Source: Pipra filicauda
Lineage: Eukaryota > Chordata > Aves > Passeriformes > Pipridae
NCBI RefSeq assembly: GCF_003945595.2
Contig: NW_024104379.1
Coordinates: forward strand, 62,001-126,000
Length of the DNA stretch: 64,000 nucleotides
Direction of reading: 5' to 3'
A model generated the notes under the pieces. That model did no database searches and was not told where the DNA came from. It saw only the letters and a program-made list of their open reading frames with translations. Shown here one piece after another: positions 9,669-30,075 of this stretch. Made by a program: the position numbers and the translations under genes. How positions within the stretch are numbered: position 1 is the first letter of the stretch; every line of letters starts with the position of its first letter.

Positions 9669-12600
9669 CGTGGGTTTTTGTTTGTCCTTGCCTTCTGCTT
9701 GTTCAGATGCTTCACAGAACTGAAACAACTTGGAGCCAGTGACCAAGACCACAGCAGAATTATGGGGGGCGGGTTGCCCTGTGACTCCTCCCTTCCTCTC
9801 CCTGTCCCTCTGATCACATGTCATGAGCTTGCCTCAGAGAAGGAAACTGTATGTGCATAGTTCTGTGACCTAACAGGGGCTCACTGGCTACTTCTGAAAT
9901 ACAAATGCACAGATGCATTTCCATCCCAGCAGCTTTTTTGAGAATCTCTCTTTGAGGGGACCAAAATGAACTGTGAGAGGCTGATAGTACTTTGGGTTTT
10001 TGTCTAAAATACTCTGAGGAGAGAGGGGGGAAAAAAGGAAGTTCTTGATTCAGAAAACCCAATATGATTGGGGAAGTGGTTTCATTCTAAAGGAAAGATT
10101 CTTCCTGTGTTAATTCTGCAGCAGGTGGAGGGGGTAGGGATGGGAATGAACACTCCAAAATTGGAGGATGGTTGATAGAGGGGAGAATAAAGCTGTCAGC
10201 TTCTTCTTCCTCCCTCAGTGCCCACTAACTCACTAACAAACTGTTTTTCTTGGAAACCTTGTAAGTCAGGATAGAGTGAACTATGAAGAAATTAAGACCT
10301 CTCTCAGGTTTAGCAATATTCCTGCTGGTGAGAGAGCTGGCATTAGCAGGACTATTTTGAAGGCATTTCTGCTGCTCTGTTCTGCTGTGAAGCAGAGAGG
10401 TGCTCTTTCTCCTCCAACTCCTTCACACAGCTCCAGAAGACTATATGCTTCCCCTTGAGTTGCTTTTGGTTGCCATGTGATTTATGTGGTAGACCTGTGA
10501 TGTAGGCAACGTGAGGAAAATTAGAAGCATGCAGGAGAGGACCATGTTAGACCCAGGAGAACTGGTGATTGAATAAATAGGTCAAGGGCAAAATTCAAAA
10601 CAGGTGTGATGCCCAAACAGGGCTCTTGCCTCCTCCAGCAGGAGTGAAGCTGTAGAGGGTTGGCTCCTCTCCATGTGTGAACACTTAACTCTGAAGCACT
10701 CTACATCCTTAACTGCCTGACCTACTGCTGTATTCACATCGGACCTTAAGCAGGGCAGAAAAAAACAGGGCCAGACTTCTAGCTACCTTCTTTCCATGAG
10801 ACAGCAAGGTAGAGTTTGCAAGAGCATTGCACATGTAGAAAAATAAGAAAAGGCTTTCTAACTTGTTACGCGGATGGAGCCAGCATGTATGTACACTTAC
10901 CACCATTTAGGAGCGGCTCCTGTGAGGCTGAAGGTCCTTGACTCGCTAGGAAAGGAAGAGCTATTACATTCCTACACTCCTATTAACTGAGTCTGGTCTG
11001 AAGTCCTCTGGAGAGAATAACTGGCCCTTTAAAAGGCTTGATGCCTGAACACTCTGGCTAAGCTCCATTGCTTTAGGGCCATTCAACCTCAGAAAGAAAA
11101 ACACAGATTGGCCTCCTTTCCTCTCAGTCTCTTCCATTTGCTCTAACCTGTGATTATGCTGTAGGTTCACTGCTGTTACTGGAGAGGACAAGCATTCTGA
11201 TGAACCTCCAGTGAAGAATGGGAGGTATCCCCACCTGAAAGATGACAAGTGGTGGCAGAAATCCAGAATCAGTTTAAACAGCCAGGCTCGCAAACAACCT
11301 GTGACCTTTTGGAACAGTCAGTGGCAAACATTTAGGACTCACTTTCCATGGTCAGTGTCTATATTTACAAAGAAGCAACTAGAAACTTATTCAGGAGTGG
11401 TAAAAGGAAGGAGAAGAGAATCTGTCTGGACCTTCATTACACCCAATGTCCATGCTTAAAAGTTATCAGAGGCCTGCCTTTGGGACGCAAATTGCAAAAA
11501 GCTCGCCCTTTGTAAACTAAATTTCTGTGTTGAGATTCTGGGCCACATAAGAGGAGAACTCACTGCCCCACAGTCCAGCCCAGAGCCCCAGTTCCTGCAT
11601 TGGGACTGGGTCTGGTGCATCACTTCTAGTCCTTCCTTCCATCACTGTTTTCCACAAAAAAATCATGTCAGCAGTATTGCAACTGACATCAAGCAGACAT
11701 GTCAACCTAAAATACTCCCTTGAAAGACCTGATCTTGCCTGCCTCAAAGGTAGGAGAAGTATACAGACAGCTTGATAAGGGCTGTTGTTACACATGCGTC
11801 TGTGGGCAAGTCAAACCACAAGCACCTTGCAAATACCAAAATGGATGCCTCTGTGCACTGCAAAGTACTCTCAGCCACTAGAACAGAGGGCAAAACCTGC
11901 CCCTGTGTCTCTAGTCCATATTTGCTTCATCTTTCCAGCTCCTTGATGCTTCCTTCTACAGCTTTTCCTGCCTGCTTGTTGAAATGTCTGACTGCCCTGT
12001 TTGAGACCTTACTACCATTTCGGTTCGATGATCACTTCCACTACTTGCATTCCCCTGTTCTGGTAGCCTTGCTGGTAACAGTGGCCGGCCTTGATGCCCT
12101 TTAAATGCTTTCAGTTATTTCAGCCAGAGGAGTCTGAATGGGAAACATACAGTTAAAAAACTGCATAAGTCTATTTCATGTAAAAATGAAACACCTGTGA
12201 GATGTTTTCTCATGAAGGTACACAACAGAGATAGGATCATAAAACTAAGCTAAGCCTAGAGCATCTCCCATTCTTTCCAAAGTGTAGGGTTTAAGTATGT
12301 CTCCCTCTCCAGGTCCTTAGTTCCCCACTGATTCACATGGTGGAAAAACTAGTTTGATTCCAGGCTTACCCTGGAGAAAAACAACCAGTTCCTCTCTTGA
12401 GGAAACCTAGAACCAGGTGAGAGATCAGTCTGCTTGAGCATCCCAGACCAGCAATATGGATCTGTAGTGAACTCAAGTGGACACCCATACTACCCCAGCC
12501 AGCAATATGTCTGGAAACACCCTTAAGGTAAGTAACACGTTCTGTGGTTGTGGCATGAAAAGACCATGAACAGGCTACAAAACAGCCCGTGTTATTTCAA

Positions 12601-15600
12601 GTGAAAACGGGCGGGGGTGAAACCAAAGGAAAATACAATGACAGAGAGAACGAGGGAGAAGGAAGGAAAGGAAGGAAGGGATGAAGGAGCTGTTTGGAAC
12701 AGGACCGGGAAGAAAGAGATCCCTGGAAATCAGCACTTCTGATACAGGACTGGGGGTAGATCTTGTAATTTTTTCTGCCACTGCACATCCTTCCCAGCTG
12801 TGGTTATCTCAGGCTGGGGCTATACAGGCAAAAGGTGAGAGTGTGTGCAATGGTGCAGCAGTTCTCACCTCGTCAAGCATAGTCAGATTAGACAGACTGC
12901 TACAGATCAATACTCCAGGCTGTTCCCTGTGCCTCCTGTGCCAGGGACCAATTTTTCTCCCCAGATGCTCTCTGACTGTACAGAGACACAAATTTGAGCT
13001 GGAAATATCTGTTGTTCTGGTGTTTACAAAGGAAAATATCAAACCAGCAATGTGGGCACACTTTTCTACTACCTTGTACAGGCTTACAATAATTTTGTAA
13101 ATACATTAAAAAAAATATTTCTTACTACTTTCAAAGGGATACTTTCAAGGGGATAAAGACAGTGACAAAGTGCCTTGTATTTTTCTGTGCTGAACATGTC
13201 AACTGTATTCCCACAACTATCCACACAGAAACAAAGTACAGGTCTGTACAAATTCAATAGCTCCTTGAGGAGGTTTATGCTGACATTCAAGTTGGGTATG
13301 GAGGGGACTGGAGTCTATTTTAAAGGTAGAAAAATGGTGATTTTAAAAGGCTGCAGGCAAAAAAATCCCCTCTTATAAAGATTACAGAAGGGTCACTTAG
13401 AGTCTGATAAACCCGAATGAAGAGCCAGAGGGATTTTTTTGTTGGACTTGGAAGTGCAGCAAGACTGAAGGTTTATGCCTTTGAAATAAAATGGTAAAAG
13501 GGAAGCACAATATTTTACTTTGGTAGTTCAGGAAATATTAGTCTTGTAAAACAGAGTAGCTATAGATTTCCTTAGTCCTCTAAACATCTCTTTTCACTTC
13601 CTTGATGCAGCCTTCCTAGAAGACACCATCACTTACCAGTAAAAATATGTATTAGATCTGGTTTTACAAAACATAGTATATCTAACATCTCATAATGTAT
13701 AAAGAGTGCTAGCAGGCAGGGGAGTCAAGTTGCCACTCCAGTTAGAATATACACGTGTGATTTCTAGTCCCTGTTACTCTGCTCTACAACAGGCAGGTGA
13801 AAAATGTTGAATAAGCTAAGCACCTTGTGGGAAAGAATGCACAGTCAGATATTGATCTGTATTTATTGCCATTACTGTAGCAGGCTGGTATTAGTGAGAT
13901 GGGGTTGTCACTGTCTGAGAGTAAAATGTCTGTGGGAATGGAAGCCCATATCAGAATCACTGGGGACCTGCAGAAGTACAGAGAATCAGACGAGGCCAAG
14001 CCATAAAAAATCTGGTATGATAGAGAGTTTGTGAACAATTTCTTAATCGAGGGAAATGCAAGTGTGAAACAGCAATCACAAAGACCTTGATGCCCAAAGG
14101 TCTGCGCCATGGTCTTCTGCTTACCCAGATACATAATGCAGAAGAGGTGGAGGAGGGGAACTGCTTTCACTGCTCCAGGTAGGAGAATGGCAGTGGACCT
14201 GCTGTTTTGTCCCAAAGCAGAAAGGCTGAGAGCACTCACTCTGGAGATAGAGGAGCCTCCATAACACAGGTATCAGGAATGGACCACCTGTCCTTGATTG
14301 CAGTAGGCCTGGTCTCCAGAAAAGCCCATGAGTAAGACAGGTTCAAAACTCAGTAAACACCATTTGCAAGCTGAGTTGCTTATAATGGATGTAAATGTAA
14401 ATAGTTTGTGTTCAGGATTGGAAACTTCATTCTTTTTCTAAGCTTTTTCTTAACAGAATAAATTTTGGCTAGAGAGGCCTTTGGTATGGCCATGTCAGAA
14501 AACAGACCTGGTATGAAACAACTCTGCAACCTCTCTAACAGGGACTGCAGAACATCATCACCCACTTCAGTTATGATCTGAGCTCTGAAGTTAGGGTAGG
14601 CTTTTCAAAGAAGTGTGGCAGCCTGAGAAACTGCAGCAGTTGGGGGGGGGGAATTTTGGAAAAGAGAAGTGGCAAAGTAAGAACTAAAAGCAGGGGACAG
14701 ATGGCATGAAGCTGTGTCAATGGGGAAGTGGGAAGGTGCAGAAAGGGCATATTGCAAGTTTGCAGCCCAGTCAGACTGAAGCAAATTGCTCTTTACCCCG
14801 GTGGGGGCTCAACATACAGAGAAAAGTTCTCATGGCCACTCAGGATTGCCTGAGAGAGAGCTCACTTTAAATAAATCCTATCAGGACCCAGGGTAATGAG
14901 AATACATGCTGTGACCATGTGCTTTTTTTGCAAAGAAATGAGCCTTGTGCTTCCTCCACGAAAGAATCCTCCCTGCTACTCTGTCTGTGCTGAAGAACAA
15001 GCCTCCTGCTCAGTTCCTGCCCTCCTGTGCAGGGCTGTGATGTGCAGACACCATTTCTGAAAGACTCCCTCTTACCCTTTGCCCATAATCCTTGAGGAAG
15101 CAGAACACCAGAGAAAGAGAGGGAGAGATAAGTGATCCTCGCTGCTTTAGGTCCTTGTGGGGGGAAAAATGGTATCATACATTTCCTCCCTTGTGACCCA
15201 GCTCAGGACCCTGAAAGTCTCTCAGAGCAAAACTATCTCACTGAGCAGTTCTTTCCCGTAAGTGTCTCCCTCAAACTCACTGAAGGGAACAAGAAACCCT
15301 AAATGTGTGCCTGCCTTCCCTCAGCCCCACTGCACATACAGAAGGAAACTCATGTGAAGAGCACCTCTTGGTGGTGTAAGAGGACATCAAAGCAGCAGCA
15401 ACTGATCTGTATGTGCTCATTTTGGGGTTATGTGCCTCCTTCCTGCAGGTTCCTTCTTTTTTCTGCAGCATGTACAAATGAGATATTTTAATGCAGCAGG
15501 TGCCAGTGGTTCTCAGAGTGATTACTATATATGCTATTTGAATGTAATATACCATTTTTAATAATTTAAATATAATGGAAAGAAACACCCTAGCAGTTTT

Positions 15601-17237
15601 TATGTGGATCCCTATTGTCTCCCTACAGAGGCACCAGTGGAGGAAGGATTCCCAGCATAGACCTCTGACTGGACAAGAACTGATTCCATAGCGGTTGCAG
15701 GGAATCATCTTCCAAAAGTAATTTGCCCAGAAATGGGTTCTTGCTGGGACTTCCACAGCTCATTGTTGGCCATGCAGAATTTACAGTGTCTTTGACATAA
15801 GGTTCACCTGAACAATCCCTCCTACCTGACCAATTTAACTGGTTTTCTTCTTCTCCAGTCCCTTCTACACTGCCAGTCCCATAAGCCCATGTGCTAGACA
15901 ACAAGGACAAAAGCACACACTGGCATTCAGCAGGTCAGTGGTCCTTGTTTATCCCTGCCACCAGGTCCTATTGGGCCACTGGTCAGTTTTCCATCCAGTC
16001 TGCCTTAGCCTGAATCCCATCCCTAGCACTGTCATATGACTTACTCTCTCCCAGGTAAGACTCAATGTATTCTCCAGCTCTCCCCAGCTCTTTTCCCCTC
16101 AGTCGCCATCCTTCTCACTCCAGGTGTTCACTCTCTTTTCTTCCCACCTGCTTCCCCCCAGACACGTAAGATTTATTGAAAACCTTCAGAGCAAATATAT
16201 GGGGAAAAGTGAACTGTTCCTTTGGAGAAGATGATTCCAACTGTAGTATTACGAGAAAGGGGTTAAGTTGCTGAGTGCCTGTTCCAGGCTGCCTGCCCAA
16301 CCTAGAGTTCCTTGAATCTGCAGATACTCTATCAGCTCCAGCTCCCTGAGCCCTCACTTGTCACCCAGATGTCTCCCACAGAGACCTCTCAATGTGTCTG
16401 AGTGCCCAGGGAGTTATAATGGTTGTTCTCCATCCACCAGTAGCATTCTCTAGAACCAGATACACCTGCCTTCTCTTCTGAGTCCCCGTCTCCTGGCCCA
16501 TTACATTCTGTGTCTGCTTGTCCTTTCCAGCTCCCCTCTGTAACAGCCTTTGTCCCTCTCCCTTATATCCTTTTCTGACCTGTATTCCTGTGGCCTGTTC
16601 CTGCTCTCACTTGCAGAAGTGTCATTGGGTTTCCTTCCTCCCCTTTCCCTACCCCCCACAGAGGGAACACCTAGTACAGTTGGTCACTTTGTGCTTCTGA
16701 AATAGCCCTAAGACTTGGAAACATTCCATGGTTGAAGATTTCTGGGTTGTGGCCAGTGCTGAGTGACAGATGGGAGAGCTCTCCTCCAGAGCAGGTCAGT
16801 CACAATAGCCTCCCATGGCTGCAGCAGCGCAAAGTCCATCAACCTTTGGAGAAATGCTTTTATTCAGAGATCCTTCCTTCAGGAATATCCCAGCTGCAAA
16901 CTCACTGTTCTTGGTCTTACTGGCCTCCCAACTAAGCCTGGAAATTCTAATTAATTCTGTGCCACCATACCCTATCTTCTATAAAATGCATCTCCTGCCC
17001 ATCCACTCCTCAGTTCAGGCTGGAGCACACAGATATTCATACATACATGCTTTTCCAGGCTTAATGTTGCATGGAGGAGAAGGAAGGAAGAGGAGGCAGA
17101 CCCTTATTTCGATAAGGGAAAGGAAGGGGTAGAGCTTCCTGGGATCATTATGCTCTTTGTCTCTTCTTTCTTAGTGTGCTTGCTTCCCTTGATGATTAGC
17201 TCTACAAATCTTTTATCTTCTGAGGACAATGAGGACT
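9669..17237. other. intergenic, CYTH4 to RAC2 (first part)
   Basis: The 5' flank of CYTH4 and the far 5' flank of RAC2. It contains a GGAA-rich run near 12650-12680 and a run of ten G at about 14642-14651. No protein-coding exon, RNA gene or clear transposon was recognised in this stretch. Unannotated non-coding exons of either gene could lie here. Confidence 0.6.
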
Positions 17238-17629
17238 GCCTTAGAGAGTTGGGGTCGTTCAGCCTGAAGAAGAGAAAGATCTGGGGAGACCTTATTGCAG
17301 CCTTTCAATACACTAAGGGGATCTATAAGAAAGACAAGTACAGGCTTTTTGGTAGGGCCTGTAGTGACAGGACAATAGGTTATAGTTTTAAACTAAAAGA
17401 GGGTAGATTCAGACTAGATATGAGAAAGAAGTTCTTTTATGTTGAGAGTGGTTAGACACTGGAACAAGTTGCCCAGAGAAGTGGTGGATGCCCCATCCCT
17501 GGAAACATTCAAGGTCAGGTTGGACAGGACTCTGAGCAACCTGATCTAGTTGAAGGTGTCCCTGCTCATTGCAGGGGGTTGGATTAGATGGCCTTTAATG
17601 GTCCCTTCCAACCCAAACTATTCTATGAC
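17238..17629 (+). mobile_element. CR1 non-LTR retroposon, 5'-truncated 3' end
   Basis: About 390 bases match the CR1 3' region in order: a GGGGAGACCTTATTGCAGCC-type block, a TTTTAAACT block followed by a GAGGGTAGATT block, the GCCCAGAGAAG block, and the terminal GGTCCCTTCCAACCCAAAC block ending in TTCTATGA. Severe 5' truncation and the absence of an intact reading frame are usual for CR1. It lies about 0.9 kb upstream of the RAC2 start, in the same orientation. Confidence 0.93.
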
Positions 17630-18531
17630 AAGAAAGGAGGGGTCTGGCAGAAGTTTCCACTGGCTGCTTTTGCACAGGAGTAGAGGAAAGGTTGGACAGG
17701 AGAGACCGGTTTGCAGGGGCTTCTCTCATCCACCGGTATTGGCTCTCACAGTACTGTCAGGGGAGAGAAAACAGTTAATTGCATCCCTTGATGCATTTGC
17801 TCACCTTCATGGTGAACACACAGGTTCACACAACACTTCTTTGTACTAGAAGTCTGGGCAGGTGAGAAAGTGAGGGAGTACCTTTTCCCCACAGGAGAGG
17901 AGGGATAGAGCAGCCAGCCATATGGTGGCAGTTGCTTCCTAGGGGATGCGTAAATTCCCTGTTCAGCTGTCACAGAGGAATTGTTCCTTGTGATGTTTCG
18001 CCCTTGATGCTTAGGGGCCCTGGGAAAACCTGAAAAACCTTCATTAGCCCTCATCACCCCACTACTCCCATTTCAGATGCCCTTCCCTGCTTATATCTCC
18101 TCCAAAGTTTGGATAATAAAGGAGGGAAGAGAAAAATCCACCTGTCTGCTTTCTCACCCCACTTCTAACCCTTGTTCAGCTACCCTGGAAAAGCAGTTTG
18201 GTGCCCTCAGCCGTTCACTGCAATGAGATGGGAAGAGGTTGTGTGTGAGAACAAAAATTATTACAGTAGTCATCATCCCAGCCATGAAGCCACGCCTGCT
18301 CCGCCTTCAGCTAACGGCCTCTGCCACAGAGCTGCCTTGCGGTGGGAGGGGAGGAGGGCCCAGAGGGTGATTGTCGAGTAAAGTTCCCTCTTCCACTTCC
18401 TCCCTCCTTGCAACCTGCTATTCACTGCAGCACAAGGGCTGATACCCACATTTGCCCATCTCTCCCTGCTGTTTGCCTCGGCCTGACTTTCCTTTGCCCC
18501 GGGCACTGTCCTCCACTACGAGTCCAGAGCC
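17630..18531 (+). promoter_or_regulatory. RAC2 5' flank, promoter and 5' UTR (approximate)
   Basis: This lies between the CR1 copy and the RAC2 start codon. No TATA box at a convincing distance was seen. The last 150 bases are pyrimidine-rich with the sequence ACTTCCTC at 18395-18402, the complement of a GAGGAAGT PU.1/ETS core, which is typical of TATA-less myeloid promoters. The transcription start was not determined. Confidence 0.4.
18395..18402 (-). promoter_or_regulatory. PU.1/ETS-like site near the RAC2 start
   Basis: GAGGAAGT on the minus strand, 130 bases upstream of the RAC2 ATG, within a pyrimidine-rich (plus strand) segment. It matches the PU.1 core. RAC2 is restricted to blood cells in mammals, so such a site is expected, but an 8-bp match alone is weak evidence. 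Confidence 0.35.
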
Positions 18532-26271
<7,740 letters not shown>

Positions 26272-26970
26272 GCAAGTAAGTCTGACAGGGATTCCAGGGA
26301 GCGACACCAGTGACACTTTCCTGTTCCTGGACCTAGATGGTCAGGGCTACTGGGTTCCTGTGACCTGCTGAGCCTGGTGGAATGGGTCATCCTCAAAGAG
26401 AGAGAGGGAGACAGCAGTCCTGCTTGGGGAAAGGACAGGACATAGGATGATGGACCCCAGAACAACTTCCCCCTCCTTTCTGTTTGGCTATGGGCAAGTT
26501 TGCTCCCATCTCCTGGTGCAGGGCTGCCTAGGATTTTCCAAATTTGTCCTCACAGACAAGAACTGTCTGTCCTTCTGCCAGAGGGAACTACATCCAGGCT
26601 GCCCTGGGCATGACCTGCTCTGAGAGCTATGAAGCCGTAGCCTTTGTCTAGAGGAAAGGAAAAAAAAAAGAAAAATAATTAAAAAAAAAGAAAAATCTGT
26701 TCCGTATTCATGGCAGCTGCCCAATGGCCCTTCCTCTTACCAAGCCCGGCTCACCTCAAGGGGGTTTTTGTGTTGCCGTTCATTGGCAGGCAGCTTTTCC
26801 TCCAGAACTCCTTTACTCCTCATATTGTCCCTAATTGCCCTTCCACTTCAGCTCAAGTCAACAGAGGGAGGAGAGAGGCTTCAGCATGAGAGGCAAAGCT
26901 GGCCAAACTTGATGGGAGAGTGGGAGCTTCCTAATTGGAACCCCGCCCCTTCATACTCCCACCATCACCA

Positions 26971-26988
26971 GGGCAGAGGGAGGGAGGG
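26971..26988 (+). other. G-quadruplex candidate in the RAC2 3' UTR
   Basis: Four GGG runs at 26971, 26978, 26982 and 26986 are separated by loops of 4, 1 and 1 bases. Short loops like these favour a stable quadruplex, here on the RNA-sense strand. Confidence 0.55.
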
Positions 26989-27283
26989 CAGGAAAATAGT
27001 TGAGCTGGTATTAGGAAGTCTGTTGTGTTTTTGGCTATAGATCCTGGCCCCATCCTGACCTCAGGTGCTGCCCAGCACACAGGAGAGTGACGGCTCCAGC
27101 TTCCCAGAGCTCAGCACCTTGTGGCGGTCATTGTGCTTTTTTTACTTCTGCCAGCTTGAAAGACTGTTGTGGGTCTGTAGCACTGGTGTGTTAGTTTGCA
27201 CAACTTCCCCACACTCACCTCACCCCACCTGCTCCTGCCCTTCTTCCTAGGCCCCTGAGGTTACAGCATAGTGAATAAGACCC

Positions 27284-27289
27284 AATAAA
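27284..27289 (+). promoter_or_regulatory. candidate RAC2 polyadenylation signal
   Basis: AATAAA 1.0 kb after the RAC2 stop codon, the first perfect hexamer at a plausible distance. Transcript data would be needed to confirm use. Confidence 0.5.
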
Positions 27290-27310
27290 CAGACCATATT
27301 CTTGCCATGT

Positions 27311-29849
27311 CTGCGAAGTGTTGCACCACAGGGGGACACAGCCCTGAAGCAGTGAGCAATGGGACAGCTGGGTGGAGGCACCTACCAGCTGTGCCCCTCC
27401 TTCAGCAACAACAAGCCAGGCAGAACCACACTGAGCTTCGTGAGCCCCAGCCACTATTCGATGAAGAGACACGGCATGATTCATGCACCAAGTTGCTAAG
27501 TTCTCAGCTGAGCCCCCTGTGTTCCTCAGTAAAGTGCAAATATTGTGTGCAGTGGGGTGATTACATCTTCGCTTTTGCCTATCCTCTTCTCAGTCTCCAT
27601 GTGTCCAAAGGAAGAGTTGTCTCCCCTCCAAGATCCACAGAGGATGGGGTGCAGGCTTTGGGATGGGACACCCGGACCCAGATTCCCCTCTGTGAGGACT
27701 GCCCCTGCAGGTTGCTGTGGACATCCTTTCACCAAAACACTGCTGCATTAATCTTCCTGAGCTCACATCCCAAGGAGTCATATCAGTACTAGCATCCACG
27801 CATACTGCTAGGCACAGTCAGAAAGAGAATAGGGAGGGGGAGGGCAGGGAAAAAAATTAAAGAGGGAGGAATGAGTCACCAGTCCAGACAAATTGCCTCC
27901 AAGACACTAAAATTAAGCTGAAGAGAGTGGTCCCAGAGGTACTATGGATCTGGCAGCTGTGAGCACCTGCCTTCCTGATGCATTGCAGGGACTTGAGAGT
28001 AAGTGTTACAGGGTGGCTGCCACTGCCACTGCTTGCAGGAGGGAGGAGGGCTCAGGGTGCAATGATTGGCACTGCAAAATCCTGCAGTCCTAGGAGGGCA
28101 CAGAGAAACTATGGAGTTGGGCCAGGTTATCATTCCTGGATGCAGCAACACTTCTGAGCTTCAAAGGCTGCTTCCTGCACTGAGGAGGTGCATGGGTAGT
28201 GCCAGCTACAACCACCACAGTGAAGCCCCCGAGGTACCCTGCTGCCAGGGAAATTTCTGCAATTTCAATTCATGGTTGGATCTAAATAAGGCAGTTAACT
28301 CAGTGATGTGACACATTGCCTACTGATAAAGTCCAGAGCAACCCTGGAGGGCATCCTGTGGCAGTAAGTCCCACAAATATCTGCACTGCACATGGGCTGC
28401 TGGATGAATTGCTCAGGACCCATCCAAAGGTAATGTAAATTATGTCAGCATAAGTCCAGATGCACAAAAATTAAGTCTCTGGTATGGGCATATACCTGTG
28501 GAAGGGCAAGGGACACAAAGCCCTTGAGAATGGGATCTAATCTCCTTTAAAAATTCTAAGCATTACTCAAACCAATGTATTCCCAGTGGTTTATTACTTC
28601 CTCTCTAGTTTTCAAGCCTTGGCTTTTACCTTCTCAATCTGCCTCATCCCCACAAACAGTTTCATGTGCATGAAACAAAATTTATGTATCTTCCTACCTG
28701 TGGAGGTGCACAGGCTGAGCTCTCATCCCAACAAAATTTAAGCAGTTTGCACAACCCTGTTAGAGCTGAGAATGGGGCAGGACTTGGAGCACTGGGGAAG
28801 CGATCTGGAGACCTGGAATTTGTGATCCTGTGACTGTGTTTACGCTAGCAAGTCCTGCAAGGGTTAGCAGGCCTTTGTAGAGCTCTGCTGTTGTTTGGCT
28901 CTGTTTCTTCTAAGACAGGAACTGAGGGGCTCCTGCATGGTGCTACAGATACCTGCTCTGCCATGGCAAAGAAAACCTCTGGGTGCTACCCATGCCATTT
29001 TTTCCACAATGAGGCGTCATATCTCTTGTGTGTCTCCAGATAGCATTGTGGTGAAGTTCCGGCCTAAGGCAGCCTGACAGCTTTGAAGTCCTGTACTGCC
29101 TTCATCAGCTCACCTATGATCAACACTGGCTGAACATAAAGTTGCTCAAATAGATTTGGAATGCCAGATTAAACCCTGGCTATGTTCTGCTCGCAGAGAT
29201 ACTGCCTTCTTCTGTTAAGGCTGGAATTGGCCCTAGGGGCCTCAAATGCTTGCAACAGCAGTGCCAAATGTCAAGAAGTGGGTGACTGCACAGCACGAAC
29301 AGTCACTGATGTTGGCTGCAGGGCTGGGAAGGGGGTGAGAATGACAGGAAAGGCCTTTGTGCAGGGAATGGAATGGGAAAATCCTCATGTCCTTCCTGGG
29401 AGAACTGCTCAAACAAAGGAGATTAATTTCCTTCCTAAACCCATTTCTTCTGGGTCTACATGTTCCAGCAGAGATGAAATCTAGTAGGAGAGTTCAGGGC
29501 TGTTGAACTAGAGCATTTTCCCAATGAAAGTGCAAAAGACAAGAGATTGTTCATGGAGTCAGATAAGGGAAGGAGTTGAAACATACAGCCCCCTATTTGG
29601 CTGTCTGCCCTCATCTCCATCCATCTGGAGATGCTCATAGGGCAGAATAGAAGGGACAAGGGTTTGTGTGCTTAACATCTACCTCGATTTCTGAGCATCT
29701 TGCCAGCCAGAAGGTTTTGCCGTGTCCCTGCAGCTCTGAGCAACATGAGTCCTGCTTGCACGACCCTCGGAACAGGGAGGCCGTCTCCTGGGTGCCTGCC
29801 TAGGGAAGCCGAGTCGAGTCATCCCCTCCTGCACACCACTCTCCCACCA
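27311..29849. other. intergenic, RAC2 to SSTR3
   Basis: No exon, RNA gene or transposon was recognised here. Several short open frames lack splice context or resemblance to known proteins. Confidence 0.6.
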
Positions 29850-30075
29850 CATAGCTGCTCTCTCTATCCCTCTTCTTCCTGTCCCTCTCCCCTACACTGT
29901 CTTCAGCTTCTTTTACCGCACTCCTCATTCCTTCATCCTCCCCGTCTTCCACGCTCCTCTATCCTTTTGCTCCTCTCCTTGCACCTCTCTCTCCTCCTAT
30001 TCTCCATCCCGGTGTCTCCTCCCGCTCCTCGTTCTCCTGCCCTGTCGTCCATCCCCTCCTTCTCCTCCTTCTCCT
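29850..30075 (+). repeat. polypyrimidine tract upstream of SSTR3
   Basis: About 225 bases are overwhelmingly C and T on the plus strand, made of CTCCT/TCCTC-like units without a strict period. Such tracts can form triplex DNA and often sit at promoters. It directly abuts the CpG-rich segment. Confidence 0.75.

Larger units (their letters stand above)
26272..27310 (+). other. RAC2 3' UTR (approximate)
   Basis: About 1 kb runs from the stop codon to just past an AATAAA at 27284-27289. It carries an A-rich segment at about 26658-26695 and a strong G-quadruplex candidate at 26971-26988 on the mRNA strand. The 3' end is inferred from the signal and from the usual length of RAC2 3' UTRs. Confidence 0.55.

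Noticed and set aside
10893..10906. alternative CYTH4 first exon (ATG GTG before donor GTAAGT, minus strand)
   Set aside because: Its phase 0 would need a shifted exon 2 acceptor and gives no resemblance to human CYTH4. The 9597-9615 exon fits phase and sequence. It could still be a non-coding exon.
14236..14262. alternative CYTH4 first exon (ATG with donor GTGAGT, minus strand)
   Set aside because: It ends in phase 2 while exon 2 requires phase 1.
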